From contig NZ_CP139558.1 in NCBI RefSeq assembly GCF_034262375.1, forward strand, positions 1,302,001 to 1,366,000: a stretch of DNA of 64,000 bases. The letters are read 5' to 3'. Below, piece after piece: positions 7,321-15,563 of the stretch (position 1 is the stretch's first letter; every line of letters begins with the position of its first letter). The DNA comes from Mucilaginibacter sabulilitoris (GTDB lineage Bacteria; Bacteroidota; Bacteroidia; Sphingobacteriales; Sphingobacteriaceae). Position numbers and translations under genes: made by a program. The notes beneath the pieces are model-generated. The model searched no databases and had not been told where the DNA came from. It saw only the letters and a list, made by a program, of their open reading frames with translations.

Positions 7321-9640
7321 AATAGGTGAGGGTTAATCCACCGCCTAAGCCCATATCGCTATCGTAATGGGTTGACAGGGAGAAGGATTTATTGATGATG
7401 TATCGGAAACCCGCGGCATACTCCTTGTCGGTATTGCCCATAATGGTAAAGCGCAGGCGACTGGTAAGCGGAATATCATCCCGGCTTAGCTGAAATCTTA
7501 GTTTTCCGTTTCCATCTATACGCGCATCAGCCACAAAGAGCATGGGCAGGGTATAGGCTACGCCAGCAACTACGGTTTTACGATTACTTTTATTACTTAC
7601 CTGTCCGAAGAGGTTTTTTTCTGCCCCATGGTTTCTTTGATAATGATAATCAAAACCGCCATAAGCGTATAGCCATTGCATTTGGCCAAAATATCGGCCA
7701 ATCATGGTTTCACTTTCATAACCTGAGCGGTCATTATAACCCAGGTGCCATAGCGTAGAAAATTTCCAGCGGGTATTGGCCAATGCCGCATTGCCATCGC
7801 TGCCAATACTTTCCAGTCCTACCTTTGCCGAGGCATAAAAATGTTGGTCATCGGCATATATCTTTTTAATTGACTTGGCCGGGTCTGGGATCTCAGGATT
7901 TGGAGGTGAATTTTCATAACTGAATATACGGCCCATACCACTCATCATGTGGTAAAGTATATGACAGTGAAAAAACCAGTCGCCGCTTTCAGTTGCCCTA
8001 AACTCAATGGTATCCCGTTCCATAGGCATAATATCAAGCGTGTTTTTCAATGGAGCGTATTCGCCCTGCCCGTTTAGCACCCTGAAGTAATGGCCATGCA
8101 GGTGCATAGGATGGCGCATCATGGTATTGTTATACAGGATGATCCTGACGTTTTCGCCACTTTTTATCAATATCTTATCCGATTCGGATACGGTTTTATT
8201 ATTGATACTCCATACATAACGGTTCATGTTGCCTGTTAGATCAAACCGCAGCAGTTTAGTTGGACCTTTAGGAAGGGTAGTAACTTTGGTTGATTTGAGC
8301 ATACCATAATTCAGCGTCACAATATCTGATGATGAACTATTGTTCATGTCCATACCGGCCATGTGCTCATGTTCCATTTTCTTATCGCCCATGCTATCCA
8401 TTTTCATGCCGTCCGTATGGGGTATTTCTTTCTTCTTAGCTGTTGGTTTTTCTGCTTCGCCGGTAATTTCAGGGTACATTACGGTATTCATGTCCATTAC
8501 CTGGTTGCTCATTTCCATGCCCTCCATTCCTTTCATGTTGCCATTCATGTCCATCATGTCGTTCATCATTTTCATCCCCTCAAAGTATTTGAGCCGGGGT
8601 AGGTGAGCAGCCTTGTGCGGTGTACCACTGCCTAGCCATAGGGAGGTGAATTTGGTCCGGTCCTCGGGTGTAGCTAAAAACTCATAACTGCCGTCTTTGG
8701 GTATGGTAACTACTACATCATAGGTTTCTGCAACGGCAATGATCAGCCTGTCTACCTCTACCGGTTCCACATCTTCACCATCATTGGCTACCACACTAAT
8801 TTTACCGCCTGCATAGTTAAGCCAGAAATAGGTAGATGAACTGCCGTTAACCACATGAAGCCTTACCTTATCGCCGGCTTTAAATTGCGGAGCTGTATTT
8901 TCAGACTTCCCGTTGCTGAAAAAGCGGTCGTAATATACATCGCTCACATCCATGGCCGTCATGCGTTTCCACTCGTTGGCCACCTTGGTTTTAAAATGGC
9001 CTTCCCTAATGGCTTCCAGGTAGTTTTGCGTGCTGCCTTTTTGTATGGCAAACCAATCGGTAGCGTTATGCAGCCTGCGTTGTACCTGATCAGGATTTTC
9101 ATCTGTCCAATCACTCAGCAATAATGTATAATCTTTTATGGGCGATGGCTTCTTTTCATTAATGATAAAAGCGCCATACATGCCGCTTTGCTGCTGCGTC
9201 ATGGTGTGCGAATGATACCAATATGTACCATGCTGCACCAGGGGAAATTTATACAGGTGGGTTTCGCCCGCTTTTACAGGCGAGGTGGTTAAATAGGAAA
9301 CTCCGTCATAACGGTTAGGCAAAATTAAGCCATGCCAGTGTATGGAAGTTTCCATCATCATGTTGTTATGCACATAAATTTCGGCCGTATCACCCTCGGT
9401 AAACGTAAGGGTAGGTGCCGGTATAGAGCCATTGATGGCCATGGCTGGCCTGGCTTTACCCGTGTAATTTACTGTGGTATCGCCAATATATATATGGTAA
9501 ATATCCCTGTTGCCAATTTTGGTATAAAAGGGCAAACGTTTTACAGCTGCACCCGGATCCGTTTTCATAGACATGCTATGCTGGCCAAAAGCAAAAAACG
9601 ACAGTGATAAGTTTACCCATATTAAAAGGAAACTTTTCAT
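7319..9640 (-). CDS. Multicopper oxidase (CopA-like) with C-terminal CopB-like barrel domain
   Basis: 773 residues with a signal peptide (first ~20). All four copper-ligand motifs are present: HWHG (101-104), HSH in WYHSHTM (143-145), HPMHLHGHYF, and FHCHILYHMMSGM near residue 570. An insert rich in Met, His and Asp (roughly 355-440) has repeated MxxM and HxM patterns, as in copper-tolerance oxidases. After the last motif about 180 more residues follow, with beta-strand patterns such as RWKFSTLWHLGYNDRSGYES and a Tyr at the very C-terminus. They resemble the outer-membrane protein CopB (usually a separate gene). Last gene of the copper operon, 19 bp after the DUF3347 gene. Likely role: periplasmic or outer-membrane Cu(I) oxidation. 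The fusion is the odd feature. Confidence 0.87.
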   Translation of the reverse strand: MKSFLLIWVNLSLSFFAFGQHSMSMKTDPGAAVKRLPFYTKIGNRDIYHIYIGDTTVNYTGKARPAMAINGSIPAPTLTFTEGDTAEIYVHNNMMMETSIHWHGLILPNRYDGVSYLTTSPVKAGETHLYKFPLVQHGTYWYHSHTMTQQQSGMYGAFIINEKKPSPIKDYTLLLSDWTDENPDQVQRRLHNATDWFAIQKGSTQNYLEAIREGHFKTKVANEWKRMTAMDVSDVYYDRFFSNGKSENTAPQFKAGDKVRLHVVNGSSSTYFWLNYAGGKISVVANDGEDVEPVEVDRLIIAVAETYDVVVTIPKDGSYEFLATPEDRTKFTSLWLGSGTPHKAAHLPRLKYFEGMKMMNDMMDMNGNMKGMEGMEMSNQVMDMNTVMYPEITGEAEKPTAKKKEIPHTDGMKMDSMGDKKMEHEHMAGMDMNNSSSSDIVTLNYGMLKSTKVTTLPKGPTKLLRFDLTGNMNRYVWSINNKTVSESDKILIKSGENVRIILYNNTMMRHPMHLHGHYFRVLNGQGEYAPLKNTLDIMPMERDTIEFRATESGDWFFHCHILYHMMSGMGRIFSYENSPPNPEIPDPAKSIKKIYADDQHFYASAKVGLESIGSDGNAALANTRWKFSTLWHLGYNDRSGYESETMIGRYFGQMQWLYAYGGFDYHYQRNHGAEKNLFGQVSNKSNRKTVVAGVAYTLPMLFVADARIDGNGKLRFQLSRDDIPLTSRLRFTIMGNTDKEYAAGFRYIINKSFSLSTHYDSDMGLGGGLTLTY

Positions 9641-9659
9641 AATTAAAAAAGAATTATGA

Positions 9660-10175
9660 CTACTTAACAGCCGGGGTCAGTGTCTCTGTTGTTTTGCCGC
9701 AGGTAAGCATTTGCTTACCATAATAAGGGTTTTTGACAGCGCTGGTTTCACTTAACCAGGTTGCCTTTTTCATAGGGCAGTATTGTTCATAAACGGTCGC
9801 CGTATTAAGCTTTAAACCCTTTGTTACTTCGTAAAGGTTTTTTGATAAGCTGGTAAAATGCTCACGCTGATGATCAATAGCATCGCTTTCGCTAATGTGC
9901 TTGCTGTCAAACCGGAGCTTTTCAAAATAAGTCATCCATAGTTTGTGCTGCTCTGGGGTAAGTTTGTTCATTGGCACAGCGGTAATTGCAGTGAGCAGGT
10001 CGGCAGCTTTGGTTTTAGCGGCGGCCTTATCGTCGGCAGTTAGCGCGTTTTTAACATCAAGGTAAGCGGTTAGTACATTGTTTACAGCTACACCAGCAGG
10101 ATTATCCTGTGCTTTGGCGTTTGAATAAGAAATAAATACAGTTATTAATATGATGAATGTTTTAAGCGTTTTCAT
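9660..10175 (-). CDS. DUF3347 domain secreted protein, copper-associated
   Basis: 171 residues with signal peptide (FIILITVFISYSNAKAQ). The body is helical, and the C-terminal stretch EQYCPMKKATWLSE through NPYYGKQMLTCGK matches the DUF3347 pattern, also found at the C-terminus of some CusB-like efflux adaptors. The conserved Cys and Met in CPMKKA and MLTCG could bind copper. It lies between the Cys-rich small gene and the multicopper oxidase in one minus-strand unit, so a periplasmic copper chaperone or sensor role is likely; this rests on context. Confidence 0.8.
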   Translation of the reverse strand: MKTLKTFIILITVFISYSNAKAQDNPAGVAVNNVLTAYLDVKNALTADDKAAAKTKAADLLTAITAVPMNKLTPEQHKLWMTYFEKLRFDSKHISESDAIDHQREHFTSLSKNLYEVTKGLKLNTATVYEQYCPMKKATWLSETSAVKNPYYGKQMLTCGKTTETLTPAVK

Positions 10176-10314
10176 GGTGTTTTTATTTAAAGGTATTGAA
10201 ATTTATCTGGTAGATTTTAATGCGGCAGGCAACAGTGATATGCTTACCCTGAAGTATGGATTGGAGAAAACGGAGCAATAAATCTTCGCCTGCCCAAAAA
10301 TAACCTGCCTTTTA

Positions 10315-10713
10315 TCAGATTTGGAGAGACCGTAATTGTATAGCAATAAATTTACCCGATGGGCTTGGTGGCGCCTTAGCGTACCGTCCAATAAACCTAT
10401 CTGAAATGCTATACTGATCGGTTAGGGGAACGTAATTAAGTTGTTGAAAAACCAAAAAAACTTGTGGTGCCTGAACATCAACTGAAACCGGTTTTATGTT
10501 CTCTTTAATTACATAGTTACCATGTTTACTGCAGCAGTCGCAAGCTTTATTTTTATCGCAATGTCTGTCCTGATGACTGTTATGGTTCATGGCTTGCATA
10601 GCCATTTTGGGTTGAAAAAAGTGTTCGCCGGCGCAATGCACCATGCATACAAACATCCCTGTTGTGAGCGACAGGTAAAATGCTGCAATGGTTATAATGG
10701 CTGCTTTCTTCAT
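10315..10713 (-). CDS. Small Cys/His/Met-rich membrane or exported protein, copper operon
   Basis: 132 residues from ATG 10713 (three codons after the frame's first ATG, which would overlap the predicted -7 element). One hydrophobic N-terminal segment is followed by MFVCMVHCAGEHFF, a His/Met run and HCDKNKACDCCSKHG near residues 50-65. That gives at least six Cys and many His and Met in about 50 residues. I know no named family, but similar small proteins are typical leaders of Bacteroidota copper-resistance operons. A periplasmic metal-binding role is inferred. It is the first gene of the unit, with a TAACTTTG -7 element at 10720-10727. Confidence 0.65.
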   Translation of the reverse strand: MKKAAIITIAAFYLSLTTGMFVCMVHCAGEHFFQPKMAMQAMNHNSHQDRHCDKNKACDCCSKHGNYVIKENIKPVSVDVQAPQVFLVFQQLNYVPLTDQYSISDRFIGRYAKAPPSPSGKFIAIQLRSLQI

Positions 10714-10719
10714 TGAAAG

Positions 10720-10782
10720 CAAAGTTAAGCTATTCTAGAACACCCGTCTTATAAAATTTTGTCGGGGATTTATAAAATTTTG
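10720..10782 (-). promoter_or_regulatory. Copper-operon promoter with 21-bp-spaced direct repeats
   Basis: On the minus strand TAACTTTG (10720-10727) fits the Bacteroidota -7 consensus. Upstream, TTATAAAATTTTG occurs twice, at 10749-10761 and 10770-10782, exactly 21 bp (two helical turns) apart. The first copy starts 21 bp from the -7 element, so it covers the -33 region. The arrangement fits a response regulator or other activator binding one face of the helix; no such regulator is encoded nearby. Confidence 0.5.
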
Positions 10783-10905
10783 AGGATTACTGCAGGCGGC
10801 TTATCTGAAAAACGGATATATTGTTTAACATCAATTGGTGAGTATCGCACATAACATTTTGATTGTTTGTCTGTTTACTCAGTTATAAACCATGATGCTG
10901 ATATT

Positions 10906-11337
10906 ATGAATACGAGTGACGAAGCGCAATTGCAGATCTTTATCCATGAGCGGGTTGAGGCTATTTGTAATAAAGATATTGCCGGGGCCACAAACCGTTA
11001 TGCACAAGATGTCATGTTGTTTGATGTGGTTGGCCCCTTGCAGCAAAGCGGCATTAAAGCGATGCAGGAAAGGCTGAACACATGGTTTGCCTCATTTGAC
11101 GGAAATATTGGCTTTGAAATTAAGGATCTTAACATTGTTTTAGGTGGTGATGCCGGGTTTTGCTATAGCTTTAACCATGTTAGCGCCAAAACAAAAGACG
11201 GCGGGAACCTGAATATGTGGTGGCGCGAAACGCTTGGATGGCAGAAGATTAACGGTGAATGGCTTGTTACCCATGCGCACAGTTCTGTACCTTTTGATGC
11301 TGTAAGTGGGAAGGGAGCTATAGGGTTAAAACCCTGA
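10906..11337 (+). CDS. SnoaL/NTF2-like protein
   Basis: 143 residues from ATG 10906 (the longer frame starts only at TTG). The NTF2-like cone is recognisable: an N-terminal helix (IHERVEAICNKDIAGATNRYAQDVMLFDVVGPL), then beta strands with GFCYSFNHVSAKTKDGG and the terminal WQKINGEWLVTHAHSSVPFD. The pattern resembles the YybH/'calcium/calmodulin kinase association' subgroup. Such proteins are often small enzymes or binding partners of unknown substrate. It is convergent with the DUF1801 gene with only 6 bp between them and has its promoter opposite the copper operon; no functional link is evident. Confidence 0.75.
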   Translation: MNTSDEAQLQIFIHERVEAICNKDIAGATNRYAQDVMLFDVVGPLQQSGIKAMQERLNTWFASFDGNIGFEIKDLNIVLGGDAGFCYSFNHVSAKTKDGGNLNMWWRETLGWQKINGEWLVTHAHSSVPFDAVSGKGAIGLKP

Positions 11338-11343
11338 AGTTAT

Positions 11344-11763
11344 TTAAGCCGGATATTTGTTGTTCATGTAATTTACTGAAGAGGCAATTAATTGCCGCAG
11401 TACAGTTTCATCAATGTCCTGCAGTTTTTTGATGTAGATACAGCCTTTGCCGGTTTTATGTTTACCAAAATTTACAAGCAGCTTTTGTTTCTCTTCAAAA
11501 TCCTGGTAAAGATAGAGTGAAATTTCGGCTTTGCGAGGTGAAAAACCGGCCAGAGGCGCATCTCCTTCACGCCCGCTGTCATATTTATAGTGATAGCTGC
11601 CAAAACCAACAATAGCAGGCCCCCACATTTTGGCTTTAAAACCGGTTTGTTCTTCCATGATCTCTACCAGGCGAAAGCTATCTTTCCGTTTAGTTTCATC
11701 AGTTACCGAATTTAAAAAATCGGCTACGCTGGCGGTAGTTTCTGTTGTTTTGTTCTTAGCCAT
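11344..11763 (-). CDS. DUF1801 domain protein
   Basis: 139 residues. The stretch DSFRLVEIMEEQTGFKAKMWGPAIVGFGSYHYKYDSGREGDAPLAGFSPRKAEISLYL fits the DUF1801/YdhG fold (MWGPAIVGFGSYHY is its most characteristic part), and the C-terminus KTGKGCIYIKKLQDIDETVLRQLI completes it. This fold is related to iron-chaperone frataxin-like proteins, but its biochemical role is unknown. It is transcribed alone. Confidence 0.82.
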   Translation of the reverse strand: MAKNKTTETTASVADFLNSVTDETKRKDSFRLVEIMEEQTGFKAKMWGPAIVGFGSYHYKYDSGREGDAPLAGFSPRKAEISLYLYQDFEEKQKLLVNFGKHKTGKGCIYIKKLQDIDETVLRQLIASSVNYMNNKYPA

Positions 11764-11849
11764 TGTATAACGTGTTTGGTTAATACTATTCTTAGGCCAT
11801 AACTATGTTTAAAGATAATATTTTTTGACAGCTAAAAATGTTTTTTAAA

Positions 11850-13274
11850 CTATCGTAATGTCGAATAATTATAAAACTGGAGCCTTCCTGTACCATTTAC
11901 AGTGATGGTTTTGGTTTCATCGGCCCCGCGGCTATTTTTTAAGGTAAGCGTAATCTGGTTTTCGCCCTTTTGCAGGGGTATTCGGGCATAAGAAATATTG
12001 GCAGGTAGTGTTTGCCAGTTACGGGTATCTGCTTTTTCAGAGAGCAGGCTGTATAGTTGTATGCCATAACCAAGCCCCTCTAACAATGAATTGGTTTTGC
12101 CATCGCTTTTGGCGCTTGCACGTACCGAGTATTCGGCAATTTTTTTTACCGCCAGCCGTGAAAGTACTTTGCCCATTTCATTTAATGTGCGCTGTTGCAG
12201 TGTTTTAAAAGCAAGTTCATTTATATCTTCTGCTTTTTCGAACGGTATTTTATCCTGGTTGCTGGTAATAACAGCACTGGAGTAAAAAGGAGTTTGCGCA
12301 ATATATTTTGGCCAGGCAACCCTTAAACTTTCAAACGATTTTAAATTTACCCTGTTCCTGTCGCCGCCATAATTAAAAGGTATTACCAAACCGCCTGCCG
12401 CGTCGGTAAAAAATAAATCACCATTATTATTCCTGATCAGGCTGAAAAAAAGGTCGACCTGTGTTTTAACCGGTGCACGGCCATTTTCCCAAAAAAAGAT
12501 CAGTTCTCCGCCTTCAGCAGGTTTTTGAGGTTCGTAGCTTATGCCAAATGTTTTTTCAAACTGATCGGCTTCTGTTGTAAACCCATTCAATAATGCTGTG
12601 CGGATCACATCTTCCTGAAGCCCTAGCGGCATGGTTGTACCGTAATAAGTTTTATCGGGTGCTGCCAGGTATATTTCGGCAGCATTACGATAGGATATAA
12701 AGGCATTGTTAACATCATTATTGCTTTCATAAAGCATACCCTGCAGCATGAGCGAAAAAGCATCATTGCTGTAGCGTTTCTCTTTGTTGTTAAACTTGTC
12801 GCCCTGTTCCTGAGCTTGCAGGGTGATGCGCCGGGCTTCAACAATGGCATCTTCGGTGTTGTGCAGGTACTGATAATTGAGCGCCTTATAATAATGGATC
12901 ATGAATTTCTCAAAATCCTCGCCCTTATATCGCTGCTCCATGGGGTTAACCAGCACGCCAACAGCCTCGTCGGTAGCACTTGTAAGGCCCTGATCAAGCA
13001 TCTGATCGGCGTCGTTAAAGTATTTATTGCTGTTTTGGTAATCTCCGTTAAGGTGGGCTATACGTCCTTTTTCCATCAGGTACAATAGCTTATTGCGGGG
13101 CTTTTGTATCAGGCTGTTCTTATCGAGTTCTGTTTCTGCTGCTTTATAATTTCCGGCCGAAACATTTTTATAGTATGGAAGAATACGGTCATTATAAGAT
13201 GCACAGCCCGACAAAAGAAACATCAGTCCTATAACAGATGACGCCTGAAGGATATACGTACGGAGATTTATCAT
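11850..13274 (-). CDS. TPR-containing lipoprotein (COG3014-like)
   Basis: 474 residues from ATG 13274 (MINLRTYILQ); the frame's first codon adds 13 unlikely residues. Lipobox LLSGC follows a short hydrophobic segment, so an envelope lipoprotein is expected. Residues 30-210 are helical with TPR-like pairs (AGNYKAAETELDKN, LNGDYQNSNKYFNDADQML, NNDVNNAFISYRNAAEIY). The C-terminal half is beta-rich. The architecture matches a conserved hypothetical lipoprotein usually found beside LpoB-like proteins. First-order context: upstream LpoB-like and Gly-rich genes on the same strand. Possibly part of a peptidoglycan-synthesis or envelope assembly complex; function unproven. Confidence 0.78.
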   Translation of the reverse strand: MINLRTYILQASSVIGLMFLLSGCASYNDRILPYYKNVSAGNYKAAETELDKNSLIQKPRNKLLYLMEKGRIAHLNGDYQNSNKYFNDADQMLDQGLTSATDEAVGVLVNPMEQRYKGEDFEKFMIHYYKALNYQYLHNTEDAIVEARRITLQAQEQGDKFNNKEKRYSNDAFSLMLQGMLYESNNDVNNAFISYRNAAEIYLAAPDKTYYGTTMPLGLQEDVIRTALLNGFTTEADQFEKTFGISYEPQKPAEGGELIFFWENGRAPVKTQVDLFFSLIRNNNGDLFFTDAAGGLVIPFNYGGDRNRVNLKSFESLRVAWPKYIAQTPFYSSAVITSNQDKIPFEKAEDINELAFKTLQQRTLNEMGKVLSRLAVKKIAEYSVRASAKSDGKTNSLLEGLGYGIQLYSLLSEKADTRNWQTLPANISYARIPLQKGENQITLTLKNSRGADETKTITVNGTGRLQFYNYSTLR

Positions 13275-13336
13275 TATGAAATGTAAATTGCCCTGAACAC
13301 CGGGTCTCGACATTCAGGGCAATGGAAATTACCGGA

Positions 13337-13930
13337 TCAGTTTTTAACGTATTTGGCTATTTTCTTTTCACCGATCCAAACCACTTCATTGGTTTGTATA
13401 TTAGTCAGCTCAAGGTTTACCTGGTAATAAACCACTTTCTGGCGTTTGTGCGCGTCAACAATAGAATTTATAGAACCTTGCAAAATATAGTCGGCACCGT
13501 TTTCAAGGCCAAATTTTTTCATGCTCGAAACAGTAGCGTTAGTTTGCTGATCTTCTTTTTCGGCACGCAGTTCCTCGCGTTTTTTACCGCCCTGCACCAA
13601 ACGCACCCTTTGAGTTTGTATAAATGCGCTTTCAATGTCTTTTAAAAAGGTCTCGGCATCAATATGCTCGTGACTTTTGTTTTGAACAAACCCAACAATA
13701 ACAACTGGCTTTTTACCCTGGTGTTCTTCCTGGTGGGTACTTATCCAGTTGGCGCCAAGAATTTTACCTGTTAGTTCATCTGCCGCCATTCTTGAGTCGC
13801 TGTTGTTCCAGCCGCCGCTCACATCTATGGTTTGATCTGTGCTTACACGTGTTACCTGCCTGGAGCAAGAGGCTATAAGCATCCCTGAAACTGCAATTGC
13901 AGCAACTGTTAAAAATTTATTGAATTTCAT
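13337..13930 (-). CDS. LpoB-like lipoprotein (penicillin-binding-protein activator family)
   Basis: 197 residues with a lipobox ending in ASCS. The body follows the LpoB fold: SRMAADELTGKILGANW, VIVGFVQNKSHEHIDAETFLKDIESAFIQT and ENGADYILQGSINSIVD. It ends in YYQVNLELTNIQTNEVVWIGEKKIAKYVKN, a frequent family ending. In enterobacteria LpoB stimulates PBP1b from the outer membrane; whether Bacteroidota members do this is unknown. It lies 62 bp upstream of the TPR lipoprotein gene and downstream of the Gly-rich gene in one likely operon. Confidence 0.85.
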   Translation of the reverse strand: MKFNKFLTVAAIAVSGMLIASCSRQVTRVSTDQTIDVSGGWNNSDSRMAADELTGKILGANWISTHQEEHQGKKPVVIVGFVQNKSHEHIDAETFLKDIESAFIQTQRVRLVQGGKKREELRAEKEDQQTNATVSSMKKFGLENGADYILQGSINSIVDAHKRQKVVYYQVNLELTNIQTNEVVWIGEKKIAKYVKN

Positions 13931-13980
13931 GTGTATTGTTGTGTTTTATGATATAGTTAGATTGAGTTTTATATGAATTG

Positions 13981-14433
13981 TTACCAGCCAAATCCTACGC
14001 CGATACTGGTACGTCCGCCCCAGCCGCCTCTGTATCCGCCACCCCAGTTGCCGCCATAGCCGCCCCAGCGGTTGCCATATCCACGGCCCCAGTTGTAGCC
14101 CAAGCTCACACTTGGATAATAAGAACCATATCCGTAAAGCCCCCATCCCGGCGAATAATCATAATAACCGTTCATACGTTCCTGGTGTCTCCATTCGCGG
14201 TTTTGACGGCGACGTTCTTGCCTGGCCTCGTACCAGTCATACGCTTTATAAGTGTTTTGAACAGTAGTGCCATGCAAACTGTTCAGGGTATCGGCAACTC
14301 TGGCATATTTAACCTGACTTTCCATATACCTTGGGTTTTGGTCGGGCAATAAACCAGCTTGCTGGGCTTTTACTATGCCACTGTAAAGGCTGCCAAATAG
14401 CAAGCCGGCCATAATAATTATCTTCCTTTGCAT
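13981..14433 (-). CDS. Secreted Arg/Gln then Gly/Tyr/Trp-rich protein
   Basis: 150 residues from ATG 14433. Signal peptide (MAGLLFGSLYSGIVKAQ), a conserved-looking middle (KYARVADTLNSLHGTTVQNTYKAYDWYEARQER), an Arg/Gln-rich helix, then about 55 residues dominated by Gly, Tyr, Trp and Arg (YGYGSYYPSVSLGYNWG, then GGYGGNW repeats). No family recognised. The composition suggests a disordered, sticky envelope or extracellular segment. It heads the operon with the two lipoproteins, so it may act at the same envelope site. Confidence 0.65.
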   Translation of the reverse strand: MQRKIIIMAGLLFGSLYSGIVKAQQAGLLPDQNPRYMESQVKYARVADTLNSLHGTTVQNTYKAYDWYEARQERRRQNREWRHQERMNGYYDYSPGWGLYGYGSYYPSVSLGYNWGRGYGNRWGGYGGNWGGGYRGGWGGRTSIGVGFGW

Positions 14434-14699
14434 CACTTTAAAATTAATTAGTAAAAATAAGCAAATTATAACCACAGGTACTTACATAAAGTTAACCGGA
14501 AGTCATTTATTTAACCTTTTTTAACTATGACGATCATATTTTAAACAAATAAAAAAACGGGTGGAAAACTTACAGGGTTTTGACCTGTAAACTTCTGTCA
14601 TTTGACTTAAGAAAGGCCCAATGGATTAACAGAAGATTAAATAATAATTCAGGTAAAGGTGATAGCATTTATTCAGCCGACACGTTGCTACTTACAGGC

Positions 14700-15296
14700 T
14701 TATTTTTTAAAATAAAAGCTCAATGTAACAAAAACGAAGTAGACAATGTCTGACCGTGAAAACTGGGTGCGGAGATTTTTTAGGGCTGCGATCAGGTGGT
14801 TTTTTACCGTATTTCTGGAGATCTGTAAACGATCGGCTATTTCATCATAGGTTAGCCCTTCTTCGCGGCTAAGCCTGAAAACCTGCTGCTGCTGCTTAGG
14901 TAAATTTTTAAATGCCGATTCGGCAAAGTCCTGCAAATTGTTAAGCAGTATGGTTTCTTCGGTATCGTTATGTAAATACGTAATCGATTGCCAAAGTTTT
15001 TCTAAACCAGCTTTCGAAATAGAATGCTGCCGCAATGAGTTTAATGTTAAACGGCGGCAGATGCTAAATAAATAAGGACCAATAGGATACGCTTCATCGA
15101 GTTTTTCCCTGTTTAGCCAGAGGTTTAAAAACGATTCCTGAACAACCTCCTCGCTCAGTTCATTATTTTTAAGAAAACGATTGGCAAAACTGTAAAGCCG
15201 TTTGCTGTAAATATTATAAACGTGATAAAATGCAGCCTGATCATCTTCTTTCAGACGGGCGGCAAATTCATCACTTTGATTTTCCAGCAGCTTCAC
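14700..15296 (-). CDS. ECF-type RNA polymerase sigma factor (Bacteroides expansion type)
   Basis: About 199 residues from GTG 15296; a TTG at 15329 in the same frame is an alternative but overlaps a -7-like TAGATTTG (complement of 15327-15334). Region 2 is QAAFYHVYNIYSKRLYSFANRFLKN...EEVVQESFLNLW. Region 4 is LPKQQQQVFRLSREEGLTYDEIADRLQISRNTVKNHLIAALKNLR (key part SRNTVKNHL). It is the partner sigma of the FecR protein, but unlike the usual sigma-FecR order it is transcribed away from FecR. It presumably drives the SusC operon when a glycan is captured. Confidence 0.9.
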   Translation of the reverse strand: MKLLENQSDEFAARLKEDDQAAFYHVYNIYSKRLYSFANRFLKNNELSEEVVQESFLNLWLNREKLDEAYPIGPYLFSICRRLTLNSLRQHSISKAGLEKLWQSITYLHNDTEETILLNNLQDFAESAFKNLPKQQQQVFRLSREEGLTYDEIADRLQISRNTVKNHLIAALKNLRTQFSRSDIVYFVFVTLSFYFKK

Positions 15297-15563
15297 TAAT
15301 ACGGGGATTAATAACGTCAAATTTACCAAATCTAAAAAAGATTTAATAATAACAATATAACACTATGATAAAATATCATTATTGCTACATAACGTAACTA
15401 TCGGTTAACTAATTGTTTTACAAAATATAATTTGGGTAATTATAATAGCGGTGGGCAATAAAAGCAGCTTTCGAAAAAAAAAGTTTACAGGCCTATAGTC
15501 CTATGTTAATTTAAAAGTGTATTACCGTTATATTAAGAAGCCAAACTGATTAAACCAGCTACT

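Noticed and set aside
8340..8606. Two plus-strand frames rich in His, Met and Phe inside the multicopper oxidase
   Set aside because: They are the complement of the Met/His-rich ATG-repeat segment of the oxidase and have no RBS or promoter.
13978..14352. Ala/Val/Pro-rich plus-strand frame of 124 residues
   Set aside because: It is the opposite strand of the Gly/Tyr-rich gene; the composition follows from the low-complexity GGN codons.
14569..14590. Inverted repeat TTACAGG...CCTGTAA upstream of the Gly-rich gene
   Set aside because: Only a 7-8 bp stem in a region with no mapped promoter; too weak to report as operator.
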